Source of the DNA: Spirochaetaceae bacterium
Lineage (GTDB): Bacteria > Spirochaetota > Spirochaetia > Treponematales > Breznakiellaceae
Assembly (NCBI GenBank): GCA_031267475.1
Contig: JAIRZA010000125.1
Location: forward strand, 1-16,381
Direction: 5' to 3'
DNA length: 16,381 nucleotides
Positions 1 to 7,271 of this stretch are shown piece by piece; position 1 is the first letter of the stretch; every line of letters starts with the position of its first letter. The notes under the pieces were generated by a model. That model had not been told where the DNA came from. It worked only from the letters and a program-made list of their open reading frames with translations, and made no database searches. The position numbers were made by a program, and so were the translations under genes.

Positions 1-1
1 C

Positions 2-1531
2 ATCGCCGGTAATGAAATTTACAAAGAGTACCGCAAAAAAATAAAAGCCAAAACCGAAAAAGATTTTTGGAACGCGCTGATTGAAACGGAAAAAGAAAAG
101 CTGCTTTATTTCATTCTTGTCTTTCCGCAAAAAGTGGTTTTGGTGAAAACTGGCGAAAAGGATGCGGAAAAGCGGTTTTTGGGCTATGAATTTTCCAACC
201 GGCGCGGCAGCGAGGGGATTCATCCGGTGCGGCGCGGTAAGACTATTGACGAATGTACGCGGCTTTTTGATGAAAACATTTTTGAAAATCCCGAAAAAGC
301 AAGCACGTATATTTACAAGGCGTTTGCCGGCGATTATGAAACGCCGGTACACGAAAGTTTACAAAATAACATTTCGCGCGCGCGGCTGGTTGATATGCTG
401 ACTTTCGACAGGGGAAGTTTTACGAAAAATATCTCTACGGTGGTTAAGAAAAAGGTGAAGATTGAGAGTAAATGGGGAATGGTAAAATTAAGTAATGTTA
501 TAGAAATAATTGGAGGGGGAACTCCCAATACTGCAAATCCGGATTATTGGGATGGAGATATCCCCTGGCTTTCGGTGGTTGATTTTAACAGCGGAAATCG
601 CTGGGTAGATAGAACAGAAAAAAACATTACCGAAAAAGGCTTACGGAATAGCAGTACAAAATATTTAAATACTGGAGATATAATTATTTCCGCAAGAGGA
701 ACAGTCGGAGCGCTTGCTCAATTAACTAAACCTATGACCTTTAATCAATCGTGTTATGGTTTGAGAGGAAATAAAGAATTAGATAACGGATTTTTATATT
801 ATATATTAAAAACAGAGATTGAACAACTAAAAAACAGTTCCTATGGAAGTATTTTTAAATCCATTACAACAAAAACATTCGATGAAATTCAAATCCCTCT
901 TCCGCCGCTCGAAATCCAGCAAAAAATCGTTGCCGAAATCGAGGGTTTGGAAATAAAAGAACGGAAGGCGAAAGCGAAAATCACGGGATTGCAGGAAAAA
1001 ATGAACGAAATAATCAGCTCTCGATTTTCACAGGAATATAAGTTTGATAAAATTATGTCGCTAGAATACGGAGTGGCTTTGCCAGACCAAGACCGAATTC
1101 ACGGCAGTTATCCCGTTGCCGGTTCAAACGGAATTGTGGGGTATCATAATGAATTTTTAGTGGAAGCGCCCGCCATCGTTGTCGGTCGAAAAGGGTCGGC
1201 GGGAAAAATAAACTGGATTGACGAAAATTGTACGCCGATAGACACAACTTTTTTTGTCAAAAAAGCGGACGATGTAAAATACTCGTTGAAAATTTTGTTT
1301 TACGCGCTCAACCGCTTGGACTTGGAAAGTTTGGCGGGCGGCACGGGCGTTCCCGGTCTCAACAGAAATGACGTTTATGCCAAAATGCTAAAACTTCCCC
1401 CGCTTGCTGAACAGCAGAAAATCACTGCCGAAATCGAAAAGATCGAGGCGCGTATTGCCGAAGCGCGGGGAGAGTTGGATGCTATGCCGGAACGCAAAAG
1501 CGCGATACTGCAAAAGTATTTGCAGGGATAA
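2..1531 (+). CDS. hsdS: Type I restriction-modification HsdM (C-terminal end)-HsdS fusion, 5' truncated by window edge
   Basis: The frame is open from base 2, so the gene starts upstream of the window; the GTG at 134 is only an internal codon. The first ~150 codons resemble the C-terminal tail of an N6-adenine methylase (FLGYEFSNRRG, then IHPVRRGKT). No SAM or NPPY motif is visible, as these would lie upstream. From about base 473 it continues in frame as a specificity subunit: target recognition domain 1 (GGGTPNTANPDYWDGDIPW), a conserved coiled-coil spacer (PLPPLEIQQKIVAEIE), domain 2 (SYPVAGSNGIVGYHN, then VVGRKGSAGKINW) and a second spacer (KLPPLAEQQKITAEIEKIEA). HsdS selects the bipartite DNA site for methylation and cleavage by the type I complex. 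Domain 1 is much more AT-rich than its flanks, suggesting exchange. A C14 run begins 8 nt after the stop. HsdS identity is firm; M-S fusion rather than a sequencing or assembly joint is likely but not proven here. Confidence 0.88.
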   Translation: MAGNEIYKEYRKKIKAKTEKDFWNALIETEKEKLLYFILVFPQKVVLVKTGEKDAEKRFLGYEFSNRRGSEGIHPVRRGKTIDECTRLFDENIFENPEKASTYIYKAFAGDYETPVHESLQNNISRARLVDMLTFDRGSFTKNISTVVKKKVKIESKWGMVKLSNVIEIIGGGTPNTANPDYWDGDIPWLSVVDFNSGNRWVDRTEKNITEKGLRNSSTKYLNTGDIIISARGTVGALAQLTKPMTFNQSCYGLRGNKELDNGFLYYILKTEIEQLKNSSYGSIFKSITTKTFDEIQIPLPPLEIQQKIVAEIEGLEIKERKAKAKITGLQEKMNEIISSRFSQEYKFDKIMSLEYGVALPDQDRIHGSYPVAGSNGIVGYHNEFLVEAPAIVVGRKGSAGKINWIDENCTPIDTTFFVKKADDVKYSLKILFYALNRLDLESLAGGTGVPGLNRNDVYAKMLKLPPLAEQQKITAEIEKIEARIAEARGELDAMPERKSAILQKYLQG

Positions 1532-1538
1532 GCGCCAG

Positions 1539-1552
1539 CCCCCCCCCCCCCC
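1539..1552. repeat. C14 homopolymer between convergent genes
   Basis: Fourteen consecutive C on the + strand lie 8 nt after the hsdS stop and 24 nt beyond the stop of the convergent methyltransferase gene. It is outside both coding regions. It is one of three G/C runs of exactly 14 in the window, each in an intergenic position. Confidence 0.95.
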
Positions 1553-1575
1553 GCATATTGCAAGTGCGAGGCATA

Positions 1576-2445
1576 TTAAAGGCTTTTTTTACCGGAGTTG
1601 TTTCCGATATATTTTTTTGTGGGATGACCGCTGTTGACATAGGCGGTTCCCCATGCGTGATATAAATTTTCAGCGGTCGCGGGTTCGGCGAATAGGTCTT
1701 TTGCCAATTCTTTTTTTACGAAAAAGGCGTTTACCCCGTTGCGGTTTGTTCCAACCAGTCTGTAGCCAAGCCTGCCGCCGAGTAATTCCAGCGATTTTAA
1801 TGAAGCGCCATGATTGTCGCCGCCATCCCATATATGACTGGAGTTGTACTCCATTATCCATTCGCACGGCGGGGGAAATTTCGCGTTATACTCGATTATT
1901 ACAACTCTGGGCTGAATACAGGTTATTTTTTCCCACACCCAATAATCGTTGCCGTCAATATCAATGCTCAATAAATCTATCTCGCCATTGACTCCGCCGT
2001 CTGCGCCAATTAATTTGTTTATGTTGTCTGCATTTATAAACGCATTTATCGCCGTTAATTGCTTTGATTCAAGCGGTTTTTGAAAGTATTCCCGCAGGTG
2101 TTTGAAGCATTTTTCACTCCCGTCAATCCATAAGCCGTTCCATCCTGAAAACAGCAAAAAATGGCAATTACATTCAAGTCCGTCCTGAACGCCAAATTCG
2201 ACAAATGTTTTATTTGTCGTTCCAATCCTTTTAAATATTTCCTGTATTATTCCGTCTTCATCATTTTGAGAATATACTTTATATCCATAGCGGTCCAAAT
2301 GCAAAGGATCGTTAAACTTTCTGTTGTTCTCGTACTCCTGATCATTTCGCCTAAGATAAAAAGAGTTATAAAGTACCGGGGTAATCATCGGGTGTACTCT
2401 TGCCCAGAAAAAATCGTTTAGCTTATTTAAAAACCGTTTAATCAT
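1576..2445 (-). CDS. FkbM-like SAM-dependent methyltransferase domain protein
   Basis: A 289-residue protein with a SAM-binding glycine motif VEFGVQDG (residues 82-89), a following acidic turn WIDGSE (106-111) and DIDGNDYW (162-169), then a VVIIEYNA strand (181-188). This pattern is that of FkbM-like methyltransferases, which often methylate sugars or other surface-polymer groups. No signal peptide or convincing membrane segment is seen, so it is probably cytoplasmic. The start is well set: ATG at 2445 has AAGGAG six bases upstream (2452-2457). Two reading frames of the upstream leader run into this start, one giving an ATGA overlap, which hints at translational coupling. It lies downstream of the phosphonate operon and convergent with hsdS. 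The substrate cannot be told from sequence; a role in surface glycan tailoring is inferred from context only. Confidence 0.72.
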   Translation of the reverse strand: MIKRFLNKLNDFFWARVHPMITPVLYNSFYLRRNDQEYENNRKFNDPLHLDRYGYKVYSQNDEDGIIQEIFKRIGTTNKTFVEFGVQDGLECNCHFLLFSGWNGLWIDGSEKCFKHLREYFQKPLESKQLTAINAFINADNINKLIGADGGVNGEIDLLSIDIDGNDYWVWEKITCIQPRVVIIEYNAKFPPPCEWIMEYNSSHIWDGGDNHGASLKSLELLGGRLGYRLVGTNRNGVNAFFVKKELAKDLFAEPATAENLYHAWGTAYVNSGHPTKKYIGNNSGKKSL

Positions 2446-2633
2446 GATATGCTCCTTGAATAGCTTTGTTCAATATTTTTTCCTGCGTTGGAACGGTCCG
2501 GTATAATGCGACATATTTTCTTGTTGGTATGAGACAGACTATGCGGGCGAATTTGTATTTTAGGAATGCGGGGTGTCCGTGTCTGAGCGCTTGAATAGGT
2601 TGATAAAATGCCTGAAAATCTTATTTCAATGTT

Positions 2634-2647
2634 GGGGGGGGGGGGGG
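2634..2647. repeat. G14 homopolymer (C14 on the transcribed - strand)
   Basis: Fourteen G on the + strand. On the minus strand the run starts exactly at a codon boundary after residue 25 of the ORF that begins at ATG 2722, and it encodes a proline run. It is followed by GGGGATCCCC symmetry at the junction (2644-2653). It lies 189 nt upstream of the methyltransferase start. Confidence 0.95.
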
Positions 2648-2734
2648 ATCCCCGATCGAATTTAATGTATCTATAGCGTCCAAAGCGTCCAAAAATCTTT
2701 CTGTTTTATTAGTGGTTTGCATAACTATAGGAAT

Positions 2735-2763
2735 ATTATAATATAGCCCTGCGGAAGTGTCCA
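2735..2763 (-). promoter_or_regulatory. Sigma70-type promoter reading toward the C14 tract and methyltransferase
   Basis: On the minus strand a TGGACA -35 box (2758-2763, 5 of 6 consensus) and a perfect TATAAT -10 box (2735-2740) are separated by exactly 17 bases. Transcription would start near 2728, only about 5-6 nt before the ATG at 2722, so a message from this ATG would be almost leaderless. Both boxes also lie inside the protein-like open frame, so a chance match is possible. Confidence 0.5.
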
Positions 2764-2815
2764 GCCGAGCGCGGGCGCTATGGCCGGCGTGAGGTGTGAA
2801 GTGTGTTGCGCGGGG

Positions 2816-4114
2816 TTATACTCCTTCAGGAATGAGTTCCAGGATTTCTTTAATCGGCATACAAATAGAATCGGCTTCAAGAGAGCGGCTGTGTTCTAGT
2901 ATAGACGAGGCGGCGCGCAGCATTGCGGGGTATGAAGCGCGGAGTAGGTGGTTCGCGTATATTACGATGTTTGCGCCCCAGTCGCTTAGTTCGCGTTCTG
3001 TAAATTGGTTGTAAGTGGTCGGCACTAGTATAATGGCGACGTGCGGGTGGCCGGCGCGGAATGTGGCGCAAAATTCTTTTATGTCGGCTCCTGATTTTTC
3101 TTTGCTGTGAATCATTACGCCGTCAGCGCCCGCTTCCACATAGGCTGCGGCGCGGGAAAGCGCGTCTTGAACAGGAAAACCGGCGATAAGGCTTTCGAGT
3201 CGCGCTATAATCATGAAGTCCTTCGTAACTTGCGCGCGTTTTCCGGCGGAGATCTTTTCGCAAAATTCGGGTATGGGGCATAGTTCTTGTGTAACCGCCG
3301 TCCCGAATAAAGAGTTCTTTTTTAGTCCGGTCTTGTCTTCGATGATGACGGCGGAGACTCCGTTGCGTTCAAGCGTCCGCACGGTAAAAACAAAGTGTTC
3401 GGTTTTGCCGCCGGTGTCGCCGTCAAAAATGATGGGTTTTGTGGTACATTCAAGGATGTTGGTTAAATCTTGCAGGCGGGTTGTTAGGTCAACAGCTTCG
3501 ATGTCGGGCTTTCCTTTGCTGGTGGAATCGGTAAGGCTGGAAGACCAGATGCCGTCGAAACTGCGTGTTCCTTCCTCGGCTTGTATTTCAAGATTTTCGA
3601 TGATCAGCCCGGAAAGTCCGGAGTGGGCTTCCAAAATCCGTGTAATTGGTTTTAGCTCTATGAGGCGGCGTAGTGTTTTAAGGCGCACGTCCGGTGTTGT
3701 GCCGATAGCCCGCCGCGCTTCGTGCAACACCGCCGAATCAACGCCCGCTGTGTACGGTATCTCGATGACTTCGCCGCCTAGTTCTTTCATAACGGCGAAT
3801 ACGTTCTCGCGCTCTTTTTGAAGTGTGCCGCTTTTCCAGTTATCGCCGTGAATAATCGCGTCCGGTTTGTAGCGGCGCAGATTGGGGACATAGCTCCAGT
3901 CTTCCTGCGGTACGACACGCGACACTCCTTTTATTTGCTCGATTACTGATTTCCGCTGTTCGTATGTCAAAAACGGCAGCCGCTTGTGCGCCGCTATCGC
4001 CTTGTCGGTCAGCAGTCCGACAAGGACTTCGCCGTGTTTTTCCGCTTCTTTTATGATGTTGATGATTCCGGGATGAATGATGTCGCCGCGCATTCCAAGG
4101 TACACTGTTTTCAA
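2816..4114 (-). CDS. aepX: Phosphoenolpyruvate mutase with N-terminal nucleotidyltransferase-like domain
   Basis: This enzyme converts phosphoenolpyruvate to phosphonopyruvate, the C-P bond-forming step. The mutase domain covers about residues 155-432 of 432: GIWSSSL (188-194), the metal-binding loop DGDTGG (231-236) and the active-site motif EDKTGLKKNS (259-268), matching the EDK-x5-NS signature. Residues 1-135 are a cytidylyltransferase-like fold, common as a fusion partner of this mutase. Here its HxGH motif reads HPGI (14-17) and the C-terminal ISSTK-type motif reads VDSAV, so this domain is probably inactive. The start is TTG at 4114, directly abutting the preceding TAA, with GGAGG 11 bases upstream; the next ATG would remove the first beta strand. 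It is the last gene of the aepY-pntC-aepX operon. The stop is followed at once by CCCC and a C-rich stretch. Confidence 0.93.
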   Translation of the reverse strand: MKTVYLGMRGDIIHPGIINIIKEAEKHGEVLVGLLTDKAIAAHKRLPFLTYEQRKSVIEQIKGVSRVVPQEDWSYVPNLRRYKPDAIIHGDNWKSGTLQKERENVFAVMKELGGEVIEIPYTAGVDSAVLHEARRAIGTTPDVRLKTLRRLIELKPITRILEAHSGLSGLIIENLEIQAEEGTRSFDGIWSSSLTDSTSKGKPDIEAVDLTTRLQDLTNILECTTKPIIFDGDTGGKTEHFVFTVRTLERNGVSAVIIEDKTGLKKNSLFGTAVTQELCPIPEFCEKISAGKRAQVTKDFMIIARLESLIAGFPVQDALSRAAAYVEAGADGVMIHSKEKSGADIKEFCATFRAGHPHVAIILVPTTYNQFTERELSDWGANIVIYANHLLRASYPAMLRAASSILEHSRSLEADSICMPIKEILELIPEGV

Positions 4115-5953
4115 TTAGTTCAATGCCTCCATGTATCGTTCAAGGAGGGCGGTAAAGCGCTCCATCTCGGAGGGGCGTATATCTCCGATGTTCGCTATTC
4201 GGAAGGTGGCCGCATCCGATAGTTTGCCCGGATATATTGTAAAGCCTTCCGCCCGCGCCATGCTGTGCAGGCTCTCAAAGTTGTAGCGGGGGTTGTCCGG
4301 TTCGATTATGGCCGTTATCAGTTTGGATTGCGCTTCAGGAGGGACTAGCATTTTGAGTCCCAGCCGGCGTACGCTGTCTGATAAAATGTCCCAGCAGGCG
4401 GAGTAACGCGCATAGCGTCCCTCTATCGTTTCCAGCTTTGCCTCGATAATCGCCTGCCGCAGGGCGTAGAGTGTCTGTACAGGCGGCGTAAAGCGTGTCT
4501 GCCGCGTCTTTTTGAAGTGCGCGTACTGGTCCCACAAGTTAAGGTAGTAGTTCCTCATTGGGTAGTCGCGGGTCTTTTCCAGCGCCTCTTTCCGGCAAAA
4601 AACGAAGGCCGCGCCTGCCATTCCTTGTATGTTCTTGTTTGATGTTGAGGCCGTGAAGTCGAAGCAGTCCCTGTCCATGTCGATGGGTATTGCCGCGAAA
4701 GCGCTTACCGCGTCCACTATCGTGGTTATTCCGTGTTCGCGGCAGAAGCGGCATAGTTCCGGCGCGGGATTCAGCAGTCCTGTGGTTGTTTCGTGGTAAA
4801 CTATTGCGAAATGCGTGTACTTGCCGTCCAGCAGTTTTTGTTTTACCGCGCCGGAGTCTAGCGGTATGAAGCCGGAGCTTTTGTATACATCAAAATTAAG
4901 GTGGTAAACTGAGGCTATTTTTGCGAAGCGTTCACCGTAAGCGCCGTTGTCGATTATTAGCAGCTTTCCGTTGTCCGGTACGCAGGACGAAATCATCACT
5001 TCGTCCGCGGCGGTGCCGGAGCCGCCGAATAATACGGTCTCGATGCGTTCCGGTTTTCCGGCTAAAAGCGATAGTTCCGCGCAAATCCACGTCATAACAT
5101 CGCCGAATTCTGTTTCTCGCGGGCAGATGTCCGCGCATATTTGGGCGTACTTTACGCTGTCTGTTGTTGTCGCCGGGCCTGGGTTCAGTAGAACTTCACG
5201 TCTGATTTTGAGCAGGCTTTCGGCTTCTTGTATCGCGGGAAAGATTCGTTCCGCCATCTCAAGGTGAGCCTCGCAGTCGATTTCCCGCCACAAAAGCGAT
5301 TCTATTTTCCGTACAAATACCGGAACGCGGTTTTTTTGCCGCGATGATATTGCTGAAAGGGCTGTCTCGTACTCCATTTTTGGCGCGTCCGCGGCGTGTT
5401 TTTCCATGTGGGTTGTCATTTCCGCAAGCGCTTTTTTTGTCAGGCGCGAGATGCCTGTTAGTTCTCCGGCGATGGTGTGGATGTCGTTTATGTTTTTGGA
5501 GTGGCCTAGCAGAAAGCCTTCGCTGTTTGCTTCGAGGTATACTTCATCGCCGGAGTTGGTGGCGCCGGAAGCTAAAATTGTGTTTTCATGTTGTTCGTTC
5601 ACGAGCGCCCGCAGCGCGGCGGCATCATAAATAATGTCTGATTCTAGCAGCAAAAAATCGCCTTTCACGAATGGCGCGCAACAAGCGAGTGTTCCCATGC
5701 TGCCTGTTTCCGCATAGCGGCTGTTGTGGGCAAGGCGGATACATGAATAACGCGCCGCCAGCCGCTCGAACCATTCGGCGCAATGTCCTGTGCCGATGAT
5801 TATTTCTTCAACGCCAGTCGCGATTAGTTTCTTTACTGATTGTTCGACAATGGGGATGCCGCCTAGTTCGATGAATCCTTTTGGCATCGAAGTTGTTTTT
5901 TCTTTCAGGCGGGAGCCAAGTCCTCCCGCCATGATGACTGCTTGTCGTATCAT
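4115..5953 (-). CDS. pntC: Bifunctional CTP:phosphonate cytidylyltransferase - 2-aminoethylphosphonate transaminase (PntC-AEPT)
   Basis: Two enzymes are fused in 612 residues. Residues 1-245 are a nucleotidyltransferase: AGGLGSRL (9-16), SMPKG (22-26, nucleotide-contacting Lys25), ESD (104-106, likely metal Asp106) and WREID (222-226, second metal Asp). Residues 250-612 are a class V PLP aminotransferase of the AEP:pyruvate type: LLNPGPATTT (255-264), YHETTTGLLNP (386-396), VDAVSA (413-418) and the Schiff-base Lys440 in STSNKNIQG. The C-terminal half interconverts phosphonoacetaldehyde and AEP; the N-terminal half would make CMP-AEP for transfer to a glycan or lipid. This fusion is known from Treponema denticola. 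The ATG overlaps the upstream stop as ATGA and has GGAGG before it, so the genes are translationally coupled. All key residues of both halves appear intact. Confidence 0.93.
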   Translation of the reverse strand: MIRQAVIMAGGLGSRLKEKTTSMPKGFIELGGIPIVEQSVKKLIATGVEEIIIGTGHCAEWFERLAARYSCIRLAHNSRYAETGSMGTLACCAPFVKGDFLLLESDIIYDAAALRALVNEQHENTILASGATNSGDEVYLEANSEGFLLGHSKNINDIHTIAGELTGISRLTKKALAEMTTHMEKHAADAPKMEYETALSAISSRQKNRVPVFVRKIESLLWREIDCEAHLEMAERIFPAIQEAESLLKIRREVLLNPGPATTTDSVKYAQICADICPRETEFGDVMTWICAELSLLAGKPERIETVLFGGSGTAADEVMISSCVPDNGKLLIIDNGAYGERFAKIASVYHLNFDVYKSSGFIPLDSGAVKQKLLDGKYTHFAIVYHETTTGLLNPAPELCRFCREHGITTIVDAVSAFAAIPIDMDRDCFDFTASTSNKNIQGMAGAAFVFCRKEALEKTRDYPMRNYYLNLWDQYAHFKKTRQTRFTPPVQTLYALRQAIIEAKLETIEGRYARYSACWDILSDSVRRLGLKMLVPPEAQSKLITAIIEPDNPRYNFESLHSMARAEGFTIYPGKLSDAATFRIANIGDIRPSEMERFTALLERYMEALN

Positions 5954-7083
5954 AGCGCCTCCGTTATGTTGTTAAAATTTTTCATAAACGCTGTTTTGTT
6001 TTCGGCGGGGCTGGTTTTTGGCCGCCCTAAATCCGCGCGCGCTCCGCGTTTTACCCGCGCTTCGATGAAGGTGAGGCGCTCGTCCTGTTCTTGGCGGAGC
6101 GCGATTCGCAGGTTTTCGCGGCTGCCGGCGCAAATTACGCGCTCGTATCCGCAGGCGCGGGCTATTGCCGGAAGGTCTGCGCCGGGCGCGGCGACTGTTT
6201 GCCCGCCTACCGAATCATGCGCCTTGTTGTTCAACACGATGTGGCGCATATTGCGGGGTTTGAGCGCCCCGATTGAGGCAAACGCGCCTAAGTGCATTAG
6301 CGCCGCGCCGTCTCCGTCAAGGCAGGTGATTTTTACGCCGGGTCGCGCAAGCGCGGCGGCAAGAGCGATGGACGAGGCGTGTCCCATGGATCCTACTGTT
6401 AGGAAATCTTTGTCGTGTCCCATGTTGTGTTTTTCGCGTAGTTCGTATAGTTCGCGGGACGCCATGCCTGTTGTCGAAAAAAATAGGCTGTCCGGCGAGG
6501 CGAGCATGATTTCTTCGATGGCTGCCTCGCGGCTCATGCTGGGTTCTTCGCCGCGCCGTTCTGTTTTGTATGGCGCGAAAGTTCCTTTGCGGACAACGAG
6601 CGCAAAAGGTGTTCCGCGTGTTTTTAGTGTGGAAAATGTTGTGTCGAGTTGGCTGCGGAGTTTGTCTTCTGTGTTTTCCATGATTAGATAGGGTATGTTC
6701 AGTGTTTCCAGCAGTGGTAGTGTGAGTCGTCCTTGTGTTATGTGTTGCGGCTCATCGTGAACGCCGGGTTCGCCGCGCCAGCCTATTAGCAGTAACGCGG
6801 GGATTCGGTATACGTCTGTATCGCATAGTGATAGTAATGGGTTTACAGCGTTTCCAATTCCTGAATTCTGCATATAAACGAGTGGTATTCTGTTCGCGGC
6901 GAGGTGGTGTCCCGCCGCCAGCGCCATGGCCGCGCCTTCATTTACCGCTGTAATGTGAGAGGACTGCGGCGCGGTATCGGCGATGTACGCGCAAAAGTCT
7001 TTTAAGAGGGAATCCGGCACACCGGTAAAAAAATCCACGCCGTGCTTTTGCAGTTCGCCATAAAAAAACGCGGGTGTTGTCAT
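5950..7083 (-). CDS. aepY: Phosphonopyruvate decarboxylase
   Basis: This thiamine-diphosphate enzyme decarboxylates phosphonopyruvate to phosphonoacetaldehyde, the step that makes C-P bond formation irreversible. At 377 residues it has the normal family length. Visible marks are FFTGVPDSLLKDF (18-30), the catalytic Glu in NEGAA (48-52), YMQNSGIGN (70-78), and the ThDP motif from DGDGAALMH (256-264) to NN at 285-286, followed by AHDSVGGQ (288-295). ATG at 7083 has GGGGGAGG about nine bases upstream. It is the first gene of the operon, with a promoter at 7182-7211; its stop overlaps the pntC start by four bases. Gene order (decarboxylase, transaminase/activation, mutase) is not the pathway order. 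Confidence 0.93.
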   Translation of the reverse strand: MTTPAFFYGELQKHGVDFFTGVPDSLLKDFCAYIADTAPQSSHITAVNEGAAMALAAGHHLAANRIPLVYMQNSGIGNAVNPLLSLCDTDVYRIPALLLIGWRGEPGVHDEPQHITQGRLTLPLLETLNIPYLIMENTEDKLRSQLDTTFSTLKTRGTPFALVVRKGTFAPYKTERRGEEPSMSREAAIEEIMLASPDSLFFSTTGMASRELYELREKHNMGHDKDFLTVGSMGHASSIALAAALARPGVKITCLDGDGAALMHLGAFASIGALKPRNMRHIVLNNKAHDSVGGQTVAAPGADLPAIARACGYERVICAGSRENLRIALRQEQDERLTFIEARVKRGARADLGRPKTSPAENKTAFMKNFNNITEAL

Positions 7084-7181
7084 TTAGGCTGCCTCCCCCG
7101 GCTGTTCCGGCATATAATGGCGCGGCGCGAAGGGCGGGGTTTTTCTATTCCCGCGTCAAGTATCACAGCCTGCATTTTTTC

Positions 7182-7211
7182 ATTCTAGGTTGTACAAAGA
7201 TTGCGCGTCAA
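7182..7211 (-). promoter_or_regulatory. Promoter of the aepY-pntC-aepX operon
   Basis: On the minus strand TTGACG (-35, 7206-7211) and TAGAAT (-10, 7182-7187) are each 5 of 6 consensus, separated by 18 bases. The predicted start is near 7175, giving a ~90-nt leader to the aepY ATG. The spacer holds a perfect 8-bp palindrome TTGTACAA (7190-7197), a possible operator. The motif CGCGTCAAG (+ strand) occurs twice, at 7204-7212 and 7152-7160. Confidence 0.6.
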
Positions 7212-7271
7212 GCCGCCCGGCTTCCGGCTTTGCCTGCGCCGGAGGTTGAGGGCATGGGCGGTGGGGCGGGG
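7210..7271 (-). terminator. Possible termination region after the Rpn-like gene: C-rich RNA plus short hairpins
   Basis: On the minus strand the TGA of the Rpn-like gene is followed directly by CCCCGCCCCACCGCCC, a C-rich, G-poor stretch as expected for Rho loading. Beyond it are two GC-rich hairpins (CCGGC/GCCGG at 7224-7242; AAGCCG/CGGCTT at 7210-7223). There is no U tract, so an intrinsic terminator is unlikely. The second hairpin overlaps the -35 box of the aepY promoter. Confidence 0.3.

Larger units (their letters stand above)
2438..2815 (-). pseudogene. Open-frame remnant (or phase-variable small ORF) interrupted at a C14 tract
   Basis: Reading on in the PEP-mutase frame after its TAA, 65 codons stay open and look protein-like (for example LDTSAGLYYNIPIVMQTTNK). 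They include an ATG at 2722 and run to IGD, then Pro5 encoded by the C tract, then TLK and a TAA at 2621-2623. After that stop the same frame is open for 60 more codons (including FARIVCLIPTRKYVALYRT) and ends at 2438, eight bases inside the methyltransferase gene. As written, the ATG at 2722 would give only a 33-residue peptide. One added C (C15) would instead open a third stretch of 63 codons ending in a TGA that overlaps the methyltransferase ATG as ATGA. I do not recognise the family. It is either a decayed gene or a switchable leader ORF; codon content is weak evidence for either. Confidence 0.35.

Noticed and set aside
2502..2507. TATAAT on the + strand
   Set aside because: No -35 box at the right distance and no + strand gene downstream.
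2675..2692. Tandem 9-bp repeat AGCGTCCAA x2
   Set aside because: Reads as LDALDA in the remnant frame; two copies only, likely ordinary codon repetition.
3213..3821. 202-codon + strand frame opposite aepX
   Set aside because: Shadow of the PEP mutase domain; no domain or ribosome site.
5942..6691. 249-codon + strand frame opposite aepY
   Set aside because: Antisense to a clear decarboxylase with intact motifs; Ser/Arg-rich shadow of GC-rich codons.
7113..7118. TATAAT on the + strand near the aepY start
   Set aside because: No -35 partner and it points into the end of an antisense gene.
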